Below, in pieces: positions 21,099-33,344 of a DNA stretch of 64,000 nt (position 1 is the stretch's first letter; each line of letters opens with the position of its first letter). Location: assembly GCF_008728515.1 (NCBI RefSeq), contig NC_044985.1:77476155-77540154 (forward strand). The letters are read 5' to 3'. A program made the translations under genes and the position numbers. The stretch comes from Papio anubis. Taxonomy: Eukaryota; Chordata; Mammalia; Primates; Cercopithecidae. The notes beneath the pieces were generated by a model. It saw only the letters and a program-made list of their open reading frames with translations, did not search any database and was not told where the DNA came from.

Positions 21099-21838
21099 GA
21101 GGTGTATAATCTGACAAATGGTTTCATTCCTGGTACTTATTTCATAAAATAAAAGACATTAAAGGTAGGAAATGATTTGACTTTGTTTCCTAGAAATAAA
21201 TAATTATATTTAGTAAATTAAGGATAATAAACAGAAATTATAGAAATGCATTTTATTAGTCTTCATAAATTTAACTATTTTATAAGGTTATTGATTAACA
21301 TGCATTTCAAGTCATTATTTCTCACTTCTATAAATACTAGTTCATATAACTGTATGAGGTAAACAAATCTTAGAGTTAGCTTCTGATTATTATTTTTAGT
21401 TTTCCTGGGTCATCATTCAAAAATATCTTTTTGCAATATCCTGTCCTTGCTGGACCTATTTCCCATGTATTTCGATGATTCCTAAAGAATGGGCTAACCT
21501 GCTTTCTCTGCACATTGATCTCTCTGAGCACTGTATATGAGTAATATCTTATTTTCATGTAGTAATTCTCACAAAATTTGTCTTTGTACTTTGCTACTTC
21601 TCATATGACAGAAAAATGAAATTTGTTGCTTCACAAAGTTTCTGTATCCCGTTGTCTCTCAACTTCTTAGAAGATTATACTAATTTATGATCCTCTGGTT
21701 TATATCTTCAAAATCTAGTTACAGAATTACTGCTTTCTGTTACCACTGAAACATGCTCAATCTCTCTTGTATTAAAAATCAACAACAAAGTAACCCCTAC
21801 CACCAACAAAACAAAATAATCACTAAGTATTCTTATGT
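21099..21838. other. Unassigned AT-rich stretch
   Basis: No gene or repeat is recognised. Confidence 0.5.
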
Positions 21839-21965
21839 TAAAAGGAAAAACTGAGGCAGAGAAAGGTAGGTTTCCTGCCCAAGTTACCACAGTTAGTAAT
21901 AAAAGGGCTGGCATATCAACCAGGTAGACAGACTTCAGAGCTTTTGCTTTTGCTTTAATGACTAG
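21839..21965 (+). mobile_element. MIR SINE fragment
   Basis: AAAACTGAGGCAGAGAAAGG, TTTCCTGCCCAAGTTACCAC, AGTTAGTAATAAAAGGGCTGG and GACAGACTTCAGAGC follow the order of the MIR core and 3' half. A 108-codon minus-strand frame across it is accidental. Confidence 0.75.
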
Positions 21966-24045
21966 CAATACTAGTTCCCAATCCTTCTGACTTTTCAACT
22001 GCATTGTTACTGCTATCCCACCTTCTGCAACCACTCTTGCCTTTTGGTATCTGAAGACACAGTGACACGAGTGACTGTCTTTACTTTCTGTTTAATTCCC
22101 CCCATAATTTTCTGGAGGAACCCAACTACGATCCAACATATGTCCACTAGTGTCTTCCTTTTCTATCTGATTCTCAACTGACCATAGCTGCTATCTGGGG
22201 TCAGGATTTCTCCCAGCAGTAGGGAGACTTTTTGCATATCAGAGCAAGATATCCTCCTTTGGGCAGTGCCAGGCCTCTGTGCAGACTCCCACACACTGAA
22301 TTTTGGCCTCCAATACTACACTTGGCTGGTAGTCTCCATATACTGCTCGAAGTATACAACTATATATAGCTTAAAAGTGTAAATAGTAGCATCATCCCAA
22401 TGTCAATGACTTTTGAGAATTATACTCATGCCAAATTCCTGGTAAAATCATAACATTCCATAATCTCCAGATCCGGATTTGGAGGTATAGAATTGAAAAG
22501 GGTTTGATCCAAGAAGGGGAATGGCTTTTATCCTTTATGTTTTATCAGGTGAAATTCAAAGATGGGCACATGCTACAAGTCTAAAATTGCTTGTATTAAG
22601 TAATTTTGTTACTTAGGCATGTCTTATATCCAATAATGAGTTTACCCCAGGCCAATGCAATATGGGCAATAAATACAGGTATAAAATTGTTTCTTCTCCA
22701 CTCTTTCTCAAGCCCTCTCCAGTACCCCAAAATCTTCTTTGCCTCTGTAATATTATCATCAGCTACACCTAGGATGCACTCCTGAAAACAAAAAATTCCG
22801 TATTTTATGTTCCTTGTTGTATTTTTGAAATATTAACCCTTGTTGAGAGACATGCTCCAAAAGTATATTCAAGTTTTCTATATGTTTTTGAGTAAAACTC
22901 TAGGTTATCTGGTAATATCTGTTCAACAATTCTCTACCAGACCTTATTTTAATTCAAAGACCGTGAATTATTTTTATGATGCCTTTACAACCTGAACATA
23001 TAAATGTCTACCTATGAGTCATGATAACAAAGGACGTTCTATCCACTCTACTAAGCACAACTAGCTTGGATTAATTCAGATTTACAGGAGAGGACACTGA
23101 ATTTTTCTTTACTTTCTTTTTAATGTACTGAGCACCAATATTTCTTCAAGCTTCAGTACATGACCATTGAACATTTAGATGCCATTGAGAGAAAAACTTT
23201 TAAAAATGAGCTTGATTCAATGGGCATTTTCTTGCAAGTAGTTCTTAAAAGTCTTATCCTGAAGAATAACTTGCCCTCTTAGGTAGAGAGAAAATTCTAC
23301 ATGAGAAACCATCAAATAATTGAGTCAATTATGCTATTCAATTTTATTCTTATGTAACAAGTCTTTCTAGGGGATAAGTAACCTTTATTTGTCCTCACAG
23401 ATTGAGCTATTAGTTTGAATAATGTACCTCTTCACATTTTCTTTCTTTCTTTCATGGCTCTGTATGGCAGCCTCTTTGTTATTCTCATGAAGCTTTCTTG
23501 AAAAGCTTGATTAAAAAAACAACGCAAATATTTGTGATATTAGAGCTACTGGTGGTTTGTCCTTTAGTCTAACATTTCAAAGAATACTTTTTAAAAAGTA
23601 AGACATTTTCATAGGTAACTAAATTTTAAAAATCTCTTGATGTTGTGGGATTTTTTTCTGTTTTGCTTTTTGCACAATTTGTTTTGCTCAATGTCATTTT
23701 CATATCTAGTACAGGTTCTGAGGGCATAGATCTTAAAACCAGACTATAACTGACCACATAGGAGTTTATACAAGTAAGGTGCCCAGAAGGCTTTGTGGCA
23801 CATATAAACACTAGTTAAGAATTTTCAGTTACTAGTTGCATAGTAGTATTATTCTACTATGACCAGACCACATTAGTGTTTGAAGTCATAATAATTACAC
23901 ACGCGTGTTTCTGTGAGTGTGTTATATAAGCCATAGGATGTGAGAAATACCAAATAAAGCTCTTCATTAAATACTCAGTCCCTTTATATAAGGCTGATTA
24001 TTTGCCTATAAGTCACATAATTTTTTATTAAAAATATAATTTTTA
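21966..24045. other. Unassigned stretch
   Basis: No exon, RNA gene or clear repeat is seen in these 2 kb. Frames are at most about 61 codons and lack known domains. Confidence 0.45.
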
Positions 24046-25244
24046 GGAATCATTTCAGAAGGAATAGTACCAGCTCCTCTTTTTACCTCTGGTAGAATTC
24101 GGCTGTGAATTCATCTGATCCTGGACTTTTTTTGGTTGATAGGCTATTAATAATTGCCTCCTGTTATTGGTCTATTCAGGGATTCAACTTCTTCCTGGTT
24201 TAGACTTGGGAGGGTATATGTGTCCAGGAATTTATCCATTTCTTCTAGATTTTCTAGTTTATTTGCATAGAAGTGTTTATAGTATTCTCTGATGGTAGTT
24301 TGTATTTCTGGGGGATCGGTGGTGATCTCCCCTTTATCATTTTTTATTGCATCTATTTGATTCTTCTCTCTTTTCTTCTTTATTAGTCGTGCTATCAATT
24401 TTGTTGATCTTTTCAAAACATCAGTTCCTGGATTCATTGATTTTTTGAAAGGTTTTTTGTGTGTCTATCTCCTTCAGTTCTGCTCTGATCTTGGTTATTT
24501 CTTGCCGCCTTCTAGTTTTGAATGTGTTTGCTCTTGCTTCTCTAGTTCTTTTAATTGTGATGTTAGGGTGTCAATTTTAGATCTTTCCTGCTTTCTCTTG
24601 TGGGCATTTAGTGCTATAAATTTTCTTCTACACACTGCTTCAAAAGTGTCCCAGAGATTCTGGTATGTTGTGTCTTTGTACTTATTGGTTTCAAAGAACA
24701 TCTTTATTTCTGCCTTCATTTCATATTGTACCCAGTAGTAATTCACGAGCAGGTTGGTCAGTTTCCATGTAATTGAGTGGTTTTGGGTGAATTTCTTAAT
24801 CCTGAATTCTAGTGTGATTGCACTGTGGTCTGAGACAGTTTGTTATAATTTTTGTTCTTTTACATTTGCTGAGGAGTGCTTTACTTCCAACTATGTGGTC
24901 AATTTCGGAATAAGTGCAATGTGGTGCTGAGAATAATGTATATCCTGTTGATTTGGGGTGGAGAGCCCTGTAGATGCCTATTAGGTCTGCTTGGTGCAGA
25001 GCTGAGCTCAATTCCTGGATATCCTTGTTAACTTTCTGTCTTGTTGATCTGTCTAATATCAACAGTGGGGTGTTAAAGTCTCTCATTATTATTGCATGGG
25101 AGTCTAAGTCTCTTTGTAAGTCTCTAAGGACTTGCTTTATGAATGTGAGTGCTCCTGTATCGGGTGCATATATATTTAGGATAATTATCTCTTGTTGTTG
25201 AATTGATCCCTTTATCATTATGTAATAGCCTTCTTGTCTCTTTT
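24046..25244 (-). mobile_element. L1 (L1PA/L1PB) insertion, inverted 5' segment
   Basis: This block is L1 ORF2 in antisense, running on the plus strand from the start of the reverse-transcriptase region (24046) back to the endonuclease region (25244). Minus-strand frames at 24147-24437, 24495-24746 and 24796-25218 show endonuclease and linker features (for example LSSALHQADLIGIYRALHPK and IDHIVGSKALLSKCKRTKI). At 25244 it flips to the sense strand. The arrangement is the hallmark of twin priming, in which one insertion reverse-transcribes from both target strands. Confidence 0.95.
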
Positions 25245-25361
25245 GAAACTATTCCAATCAATAGAAAAAGAGGGAATCCTCCCTAACTCATTTTATGAGG
25301 CCAACATCATCCTGATACCAAAGCCTGGCAGAGACACACAAAAAAAGAGAATTTTAGACAA

Positions 25362-25988
25362 ATGTCCCTGATGAACATCGATACAAAAATCCTCAATAAA
25401 ATACTGGCAAACCGAATTCAGCAGCACATCAAAAAGCTTATCCACTGTGATCAAGTTGGCTTCATCCCTGGGATGCAAGGCTGGTTCAACATACACAAAT
25501 CACAAAATGTAATCCATCATATAAACAGTACCAAAGACAAAAACCATACGATTACCTCAATAGATAAAGAAAAGGTCTTTGAAAAAATTCAACAGCCCAT
25601 CATGCTAAAAACTCTGAATAAACTAGGTACGGATGGGACGTATCTTAAAATAATAAGAGCTATTTATGAAAAACCCACAGCCAAAATCATACTGAATGGG
25701 CAAAAACTGGAAGCAATCCCTTTGAAAACTGGCACAAGACATGGATGCCCTCTCTCACCACTCATATTCAACATAGTGTTGGAATTTCTGGCCAGGGCAA
25801 TCAGGCAGGAGAAAGAAAGAAAGGGTATTCAATTAGGAAAAGTCAAATTGTCTCTGTTTCCAGACGACATGATTGTATATTTAGAAAACCCCATCATCTC
25901 AGCCCCAAATCTCCTTAAGCTGGTAAGCAACTTCAGTAAAGTCTCAGGATACAAAATCAATGTGCAAAAATCACAAGCATTCCTATAA
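25362..25988 (+). pseudogene. L1 ORF2p reverse-transcriptase remnant
   Basis: A 208-codon frame covers the reverse-transcriptase core of L1 ORF2p, with QVGFIPGMQGWFNIHKSQN near residues 32-50 and GTRHGCPLSPLIFNIVLEFL in the middle. The catalytic FADD box reads FPDD (LSLFPDDMIVYLENP), which changes the residue next to the two catalytic aspartates. Upstream N-terminal domains are on the opposite strand and downstream frames are broken, so no active enzyme can be made here. Confidence 0.9.
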
Positions 25989-26018
25989 ACCAATAACAGA
26001 CAAACAGAGAGTCAAATC

Positions 26019-27418
26019 ATGAATGAACTCCCATTCACAATTGCTTCAAAGAGAATAAAATACCTAGGAATCCAACTTACAAGGGAAGCGAAAGATCTCT
26101 TCAAGGAGAACTACAAACCACTGCTCAACGAAATAAAAGAGTACACAAACAAAAGGAAGAACATTCCATGCTCATGGATAGGAAGAATCAATATTGTGAA
26201 AATGGCTGTACTGTCCAAGGAAATTTATAGACTCAATGTCATCCCTATCGAGCCACCAATGACTATCTTCACATAATTGGAAAAAAACTACTTTAAACTT
26301 CGTATGGAACCAAAAAAGAAACTGCATTGCCAAGACAATCCTAAGCCAAAAGAACAAACCTGGAGGCATCACACTACCTGACTTCAAACTATACTACAAG
26401 GCTACAGTAACCAAAACAGCATGGTACTGTTACCAAAACAGATATATAGATCAATGGAACAGAACAGAGCCCTCAGAAATAATACCACACATCTACAACC
26501 ACCTGATCTTTGACAAACCTGACAAAAATAAGAAATAGGGAAAGGATTCCCTATTTAATAAATGGTGCAGGGACAACTGGCTAGCCATATGTAGAAAGCT
26601 GAAACTGGATCCCTTCCTTACACCTGATACAAAAATTAATTCAAGATGGATTAAAGACTTAAATGATAGACCTAAAACAATAAAAACCCTAGAAGAAAAC
26701 CTAGGCAATACCATTCATGATATAGGCATGGGCAAGGACTTCATGACTAAAACACCAAAAGCAATGGTAACAAAAGCCAAAATAGACAAATGGGATCTAA
26801 CTAAATTAAAGAACTTCTGCACAGCAAAAGAAACTACCATCAGAGTGAACAGGCAACCTATAGAATGGGAGAAAATTTTTACAATCTATCAATCTGACAA
26901 AGGGCTAATAGCCAGAATCTACAAAGAACTTAAAAAAATTTATAAGAAAAAAATCAAACAACTCCATCAACAAGTGGGTGAAGGATACAAACAGACACTT
27001 CTCAAAAGAAGACATTTATGCAGCCAACAGAGACATGAAAAAATGCTCATCATCACTGGTCATCAGAGAAATGCAAATCAAAACCACAATGAGATACCAT
27101 CTCACACCAGTTACAATTGCAATCATTAAAAATTCAGGAAACAACAGGTGCTGGAGAGGATGTGGAGAAATAGGGACACTTTTACACTGTTGGTGGGACT
27201 GTAAACTAGTTCAACCATTGTGGAAGACAATGTGGCGATTCCTCAAGGATCTAGAAGTAGAAATACCATTTGACTCAGCCATCCCATTACTGGATATATA
27301 CCCAAAGGGTTATAAATCATGCTGCTATAAAGACACATGCACATATATGTTTACTGTGGTACTATTAACAATAGCAAAGACTTGGAACCAACCAAAATGT
27401 CCATCAGTGATAGACTAG
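26019..27418 (+). pseudogene. L1 ORF2p C-terminal remnants, several frames
   Basis: Frames at 26019-26276, 26728-27129 and 26978-27418 carry successive ORF2p pieces (for example IKYLGIQLTREAKDLFKENY, then TKAKIDKWDLTKLKNFC, then GTLLHCWWDCKLVQPLWKTM). They are separated by stops and frameshifts; a stop after GIE...TIFT near 26276 and breaks around 26540 and 27129 show decay. The cysteine-rich C-terminal region is still recognisable. Confidence 0.9.
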
Positions 27419-27829
27419 ATTAAGATAGACTAGATTAAGATGTGACACATATACATGATGGAATACTATGCAGCCATAAAAAAGGATGAGTTCATGTCCT
27501 TTGCTCAGTAGTTGGAAACCATCATTCTGAGCAAACCATCGCAACAACAGATAACCAAACACTGCATGTTCTCACTCATAGGTTAGAATTGAACAATGAG
27601 AACACTTGGACACAGGATGGGAAGCAGCACATACCGTGGCCTGTCGTGAGGTGGGGGAACTGGGGAGGGATAGCATTAGGAGATATATCAAATGTAAATG
27701 ATGAGTTAATGGGTGCAGCACACCAACATGGCACATGTATACATATGTAACAAACCTGCATGTTGTGCACATGTATGCTAGAACTTAAAGTGTAATAAAT
27801 AAATAAAGTTTTATATATATAAATAAATA

Positions 27830-28589
27830 CATAATTTTTCTGCTTGATAAAGAGTGAAGACTTTTTTAATGTGAGTCAATATATTATTATTTCTGGAAGC
27901 TGTGATTTCATCCATTTGCAAATCACTAAAATAAAGGTGAAATTAAAAATTCTCGGCAGCATTTCACTATAAACAGAAATAGTGTTTACTTACCAACTAA
28001 GCTCGAGAGGCCAAGAAGGCCCAAGCCAACTCCAATATTAGGTGGCTATGTTTCCCATGATATCTGCCCATCAGTTTCCCATGATATCTTCCCCTGTTTT
28101 TCCATATTATTTTAAACACTTCATTTATTAAACTCGCCTCAATTATACTGATTTGTGTCATATTGATACATGTCTTGCCTGCATTCTGAGCAGAAATGGT
28201 AATTTATTTTTCTAGGAGTACCCCTCAGAAACACACCTTTGCGGTTATGGGTTTGGGTTGCTCGTAGATTTGAGATTTATTAAAATAATCCCTTTACTAG
28301 AGGAAAAGGGGCATGGGAATCTGAGGCTTGTGGTGATATCATTATAAAAATTATCAAATTGTAGCTATGGGAGTAAAGCAGGTGGAGGGAAAGGCAGGAT
28401 GACAACCACCGGTTTGGGATTTGGTCACTATGGCAAATATAGTGAATATAAGGATTGAAGAGTTCCCTGTTATTCTTTGATATTCTTATGATAGTTTGGA
28501 AATTTACAAAAATTTTTCCCTCCCTATATTCTCGTAATTTGACATAGTGTCAGTGTAATTTCACATCAACTGCTATTAAAAGATAGGAT
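27830..28589. other. Unassigned AT-rich stretch with a short tandem repeat
   Basis: Apart from two copies of a 24-bp unit (GTTTCCCATGATATCTGCCC... at 28050-28073 and 28074-28097, a few mismatches) I recognise nothing. Confidence 0.5.
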
Positions 28590-30527
28590 TCATTTTTCTT
28601 GACTTTGAAGTTGCACTTGCCTAATGAACACATTGAGTGTCCAACTCAAAGTGAGAAAATCAGAGGTTCTCAAAAAATAGTTTGAAGGAGCCAGCCCTTT
28701 CTGTAGTTGAGGACAGATATGGCTAAGGATTGACTCAAGGATTTGATCATATGAGCTAAAGAGGTATAGAACCATTGAATTGATACTTCCTACCAGGTGT
28801 CTTTTATTAGGATAAGGAAACTGATGCAAAAGCAGTGAGACCCTAACGTTTGGAATGGGAACTCTGGGATGGAACAGACAACAATGATAAACATGCATCC
28901 TCTTATCTCTTTCAACTTCGCTTGCCATGCATAGGCAACCTTTCCCATCTACAAAAAAAAATAAGGCTCAGGTTTTGCTGAGTGAAAACAGTTTCAATGA
29001 TTAAAACAGAAACCATTGCCTCAGAAAACAATATTCCTTGCTTATGAACCCTCATAAGGGTTAGATCCTAACATAAAAACGATAGAGAAATTTAAGGTTA
29101 GCAATGGAAGGAGACAGCCTGTGCACTTAAAATAATTGTAGAATTATGTTGAGTTGCATCAGGAGGAGTATGTGAGTAGACTCTACTGGCGTTACACTAA
29201 GGAAGAAGTAGAAGATTTGATTGGGCCAAATTCAATGACGACAGTCACTTGTGACTTAATGTGTTGCCTTGTGCGTCTACAGCTGTTTTAGATAGTGTGC
29301 TAGATTGGTTAATTGAAGCTTGTACCCAATGGCACCCTAAAGTGAATGAGGATTGGTATGCTGTAAGAAAATTCTTTAACATCCTGAAAAAGAAAGAATC
29401 CAAGAAGGATCTTTCAGTAAATTATGAAATAAATATGTTATATGCTCACTACTCATGTGACCCTAACCATAATCAGTAGGGTCACAGAAGGCATTCTCTT
29501 CACCAGGAAATTAAAACTTACATTTGTGAGGTGGGTGAGTCTAGCATGTTTGCAAAGCAATGCTTTACTTTACAGTCCAGATGATGATTAAAATGACAAA
29601 GTGCAATTTGTTTCTTTGCTCTCTGTTGGAATAATGGATTCCCAGAAAGCTGGAAGACAAGTAAAATTACAACATGCCACAAAAATGGACTAGTAATCGA
29701 AGCACTATGACACCTTGGGTAATTGACAGTGATGCTGATTTTGATTTTAAGTCACCAGAATTATACAAATGAGTAGGTTAATCACAATATGCTTCATATA
29801 TGTAGGTGAAAATTTTCTATCTCTGATGAAAAGAAATGTAAATTCAACGGTTAAAGTGGAAATTCAAAACCTGTTACCAAACTGCTGGGCATTAGCCCTT
29901 TCTGATGAGTTGAACCTCTCTATGGAGTAGTAAAGATGCTGCAGTATGTACTTTGAATCTTCCCACAGAGGTATCTGTGGTCACTTACTGGGGAAACAAT
30001 CAATGGGAAAAGGGAAATACACAGGCTTTCCCGGAATTATTAGATACCTTCAAAAGTGCTGCTATTCTCTGTAGGATGAAAATACCTCATGGACCACAAA
30101 TCACAGTGAAGCATGTGGTGATCAGATGACAGAAGGAACCTTGGCTTGAATTCATTTTTGCAGTGGGCATTATCTGTGACCAGTGGGCCACAGATAAATT
30201 GTATACTTATTTTGAGAATATTAAGTAAATATGGAAAAAATTTAGATGCTGACATAACCCCCACATTGTTTCCATAACACATAGAATTAGAAAAATTATG
30301 GTAGGGAAGGCCATATGAAAGTACTTGTAATTGTTTGTATGCCTACCTTCTCATCAGCATTAAAGCCAAAATATTAATGGAAAATGATTAGTTGGAGAAC
30401 ATGTAAAGATCAGAAACTTACAAATATTAGGTACAACAGTCAGGGAATACTGTTAGAATAATTGCAGATATTCAACAATTTAATCATGTAGTATGTCCAC
30501 GTAAAGTTGAGGTTTTGAAGAAGGAAA
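28590..30527. other. Unidentified block, possible old retroelement interior
   Basis: Nearly 2 kb of mixed composition (less AT-rich than neighbours) contains several closed but domain-like-looking frames: 72 codons at 29261-29479 (plus) and 112 codons at 28590-28928 (minus). I cannot match either to a family. A decayed ERV-like interior is one option; a decayed processed gene copy is another. No poly-A or LTR border was found. Confidence 0.3.
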
Positions 30528-30617
30528 GAAGGTGGAGGTTGCAGTGAGCCGAGGTTGTGCCACTGTACTCCAGCCTGGGTGACAGCGTGAGACTCCGTCT
30601 CGAAAGAAAAAAAAAAT
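30528..30617 (+). mobile_element. Alu 3' fragment
   Basis: Only the last part of the right monomer is present: GGTGGAGGTTGCAGTGAGCC to GAGACTCCGTCTCG and an A tail. This is a 5'-truncated Alu or a deletion remnant. Confidence 0.93.
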
Positions 30618-30649
30618 CCTGTAAACACATAAAAGCAGAACTTTTTAAA

Positions 30650-31087
30650 ATATAAATCTCAATGAGTGGATAAAGAAACTATGATATATATATGTATATA
30701 TCTCACATATATATGATATATATGTGAGAGATATATATGATGGAATACTACTCAGTCATAAAAAGGAATGAATGAATAGCATTTGCAGTGATCTGAATGA
30801 GATTGGAGACTATTATTCTAAGTGCAGTAACTCAGGAATGGAAAACCAAACATCATATGTTCTCACTCATAAGTGCAAGCTAAGCTAGGAGGATGCAAAG
30901 GCATAAGAATGACACAATGGACTTTGGAGACTCAGGAGGAAAGGGTGGGAAGGGGGTGAGGGATAAAAGACTGCAAATTGGGCGCAGTGTATACTGCTCC
31001 AAAATCTCACAAATCACCGCTAAAGAACTAACTCATGTAACCAAACACCACCTGTTCCCCAATAACCTATGGGGGAAAAAGAAAGTT
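30650..31087 (+). mobile_element. L1P LINE 3' end, sense
   Basis: GAGTGGATAAAGAAACTATG, GATGGAATACTACTCAGTC, ATGTTCTCACTCATAAGTGC and CACCTGTTCCCCAATAACC trace the ORF2 end and 3'UTR of a primate L1 (L1PA/L1PB). The usual short ATATAT run at 30690-30736 has become a near-perfect AT-rich palindrome. Confidence 0.88.
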
Positions 31088-31150
31088 TATGACAAGCCCT
31101 GAAAATCGCATGCATACTCTTTCAGTTTTGGATATGTCCAAAACTTTTTT

Positions 31151-31645
31151 CTTTTTAACAATATTTATGCAATTGAAAACAGCCTTTTTTCATCCTATAG
31201 TTTCTGCTTGACTTATGACATATGACCATGAGACACCAAGTAACAGTGTATCCCAAAATATAAGTCATAAACTGAATGTTACCTGATGCTAAATTATAAA
31301 GTACGATGTGTTCATCAGTATTTTATTGTAAACGAGAAATGCCAAATGCAAGACTTACCCTGATCGGTTCTGAAAATCATTCATATGTTGAGACTCCTGT
31401 GGTAATTGATCTTACTCCTTCACCATCTTTTGTTCTATCCACAATTATATCCTCAAGATAAATTCCCTATAACAATTAATAGAGGAAGAAAATGCATAGT
31501 TTTGGTTTACATCTGACAAGTGTTCAACATTTATCTTACCACTTGGTTGTAAGTTTCTTGAAGACAGGAAAATTTTCAAAACTAAAATCTACACAATACC
31601 AAAATCATGAATACCTTATTGTTTATATTTATTAAACAAGAGTAG
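31151..31645. other. Unassigned stretch
   Basis: I see no gene or known repeat. A small perfect hairpin (GTTTTGGA-TATG-TCCAAAAC, 31125-31144) lies just upstream. Confidence 0.45.
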
Positions 31646-33025
31646 ATGAAAAAAAATTTACTCAGATATTACGTGACACTTTTATCTAGTAAATTTAAAT
31701 TTTCAGTTATTTTTCTTTTTAGCTTTATAATTTCTATTTGGTTCCATTTTATAATCAATATATATTTATTGATATTTGCTAATCGTTTATACATAGTTGT
31801 GATTTTCTTTAGTCTTTTGTTCATGGTTTACATCAGCTTATTGAGCAAATAGACAGTTTTAAACTCTGTCTAGAAAATTCAATGTTTGGGCTTCCTCGGG
31901 GATGATTTATGTCAATCTCTTGCTTTTTTTTTTTCTTTCTTTTTTTTCCTCTGTGAATAGGCCATAGTTACACACTTCATTTTAGGTGTTTTGTAATTTT
32001 TTGTTGAGAACTCGACGTTTTGAATATTTCAATGTGGTAACTCTAGAAATCAGTGCCCCCAAACCAGAGATTGTTGTTGGTAAGGATTGTAGCCATCTAT
32101 TATTATTGTTATTATCATTATTATTATTCGTTTTGTTTTGAGACAGAGTCTTGCTCTGTTACCTAGGCTGGAGTGCAGTGGCGCTATCTTGGCTCATTGA
32201 AGCCTCTGCATCCAGGGTGCAAGCCATTCCCCTGCCTCAGCCTCCCGAGTAGCTGGCATTACAGGTGCCCACCACCACACCCGGCTAATTTGTGTGTTCT
32301 TATTTTTTAAATTTATTTTTATTTTTAGTAGAGATGGGGTGTCATCATATTGGACAGGCTGGTTTCAAACCCCTGACCTCAACTGATCCGTCTGTCTCAG
32401 CCTCCCAATGTACTAGGATTACAGGCGTGAGCCATCATACCTGGCCTGTAGCCAACTATTATTTTGTGACTTTTCCAAACCATTTTGGCAAAAGCAATAT
32501 TCCCTGTTTTGTGATTTCATTATCTCCATGGTTAGCAGGTGACCTGACAGAAATGTCCTTAAATACCTGGATCCAATAAGAAAAGAGGTGGGGGGAAAAG
32601 TGTTCTGTCTCTTTAAATCATCTTGATGGAGACCACAGGGGAAGCCACTTAAGTCCTTGGGGTTGAAATGAATGATCAGTATCTCTGTTTATGCTTAGTC
32701 CTCAGTGAACCACTAGGCAGATCAAAACGCACAATCTCAGTGTTTAGAGGACAAGTCTAAATTGCCTATCCTGGCTCTAGTAAACCAGACCAGAAACACA
32801 GGCCAGAATCCCTACAGTTGTCTGCTATGGGGCTGGGGGTGGGTGCAGAATACTCAAATTCACTGAAATTTACCAGCCTCCCTCTCTTTATAGCGCTCTC
32901 CCAGAAAGGATGAGTGTTCAACTAGACTACACAGTTCTGAAATACTTGACTCTTAAAGTGCTTGCCAGCTAAATAGTGTTTCCAAGAGGGGACCAATTCC
33001 TGGATCTTCCTACTCTACCATGTTC
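31646..33025 (-). mobile_element. Ancient L1M LINE 5' portion, antisense (split by Alu)
   Basis: Plus-strand landmarks are TTTCTATTTGGTTCCATTTT, TTTTAGGTGTTTTGTAATTT, GTGGTAACTCTAGAAATCAG, AAACCAGACCAGAAACACAG and TGGATCTTCCTACTCTACC, the last being antisense of an L1M 5' end. The AluS at 32106-32446 interrupts it. It resembles the antisense L1M at 3983-5605 in position within the element. Confidence 0.68.
32106..32446 (-). mobile_element. AluS, antisense, full length
   Basis: From a T-rich (TTATTATTA)n tail and GAGACAGAGTCTTGCTCTG to GCCATCATACCTGGCC. The direct repeat TGTAGCCATCTATTATT before and TGTAGCCAACTATTATT after is a clear target-site duplication. The linker carries extra T-rich sequence. 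Confidence 0.95.
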
Positions 33026-33131
33026 TAAGACATCATTAAAGTATTTTTTATCTTAGATTGTGTTCATAGTACTAAATGCTGAAATTAAAGTTTCTTTTGA
33101 ACCAATAATCACTAAATTATTCTTTCAATAC

Positions 33132-33293
33132 AAACATGCCACCACTCTTGGCTAATTTTTGTGTTTTTAGTAGATATGGGGTTTCACCATGTTGGACAGG
33201 CTGGTCTCAAACTTCTGACCTCAAGTGATCCACCTGCCTCAGCCTCCCAAGGTGCTGGGATTACAGGCACTTACAGGACACCCCATCTGGCCT
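33132..33293 (-). mobile_element. Partial Alu, antisense (left monomer region)
   Basis: It covers TGCCACCACTCTTGGCTAAT through TTAGTAGATATGGGG to GGATTACAGGCACTTACAGG. The tail-side monomer is absent. The end has a small duplication of ACAGG(C/A)ACTTACAGG. Confidence 0.9.
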
Positions 33294-33344
33294 GTATATT
33301 TCAGTTTCTTTACTTGAAAAATAGAGACAAAAATAATACTTGTT

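Larger units (their letters stand above)
25245..27829 (+). mobile_element. L1 (L1PA/L1PB) insertion, sense 3' segment with 3'UTR
   Basis: From AACTATTCCAATCAATAG the sequence is sense L1 ORF2 from the reverse transcriptase through the C-terminus, then the 3'UTR (CATGTTGTGCACATGTATGC, GAACTTAAAGTGTAATAAAT) and an A-rich tail to about 27829. ORF2 is broken by stops and frameshifts. The end repeats TAGACTAGATTAAGA (about 27411-27440), a small local duplication. A possible target-site duplication (ATAATTTTT) occurs near 24036 and again after the tail. Confidence 0.95.

Noticed and set aside
21708..22034. 108-codon minus-strand frame
   Set aside because: It runs antisense through a MIR element and has no recognised domain; the hydrophobic bias is not convincing.
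31125..31150. Perfect 8-bp hairpin followed by a T run, like a bacterial terminator
   Set aside because: The window is a primate genome, so a rho-independent terminator has no role; such a motif is expected by chance in AT-rich DNA.
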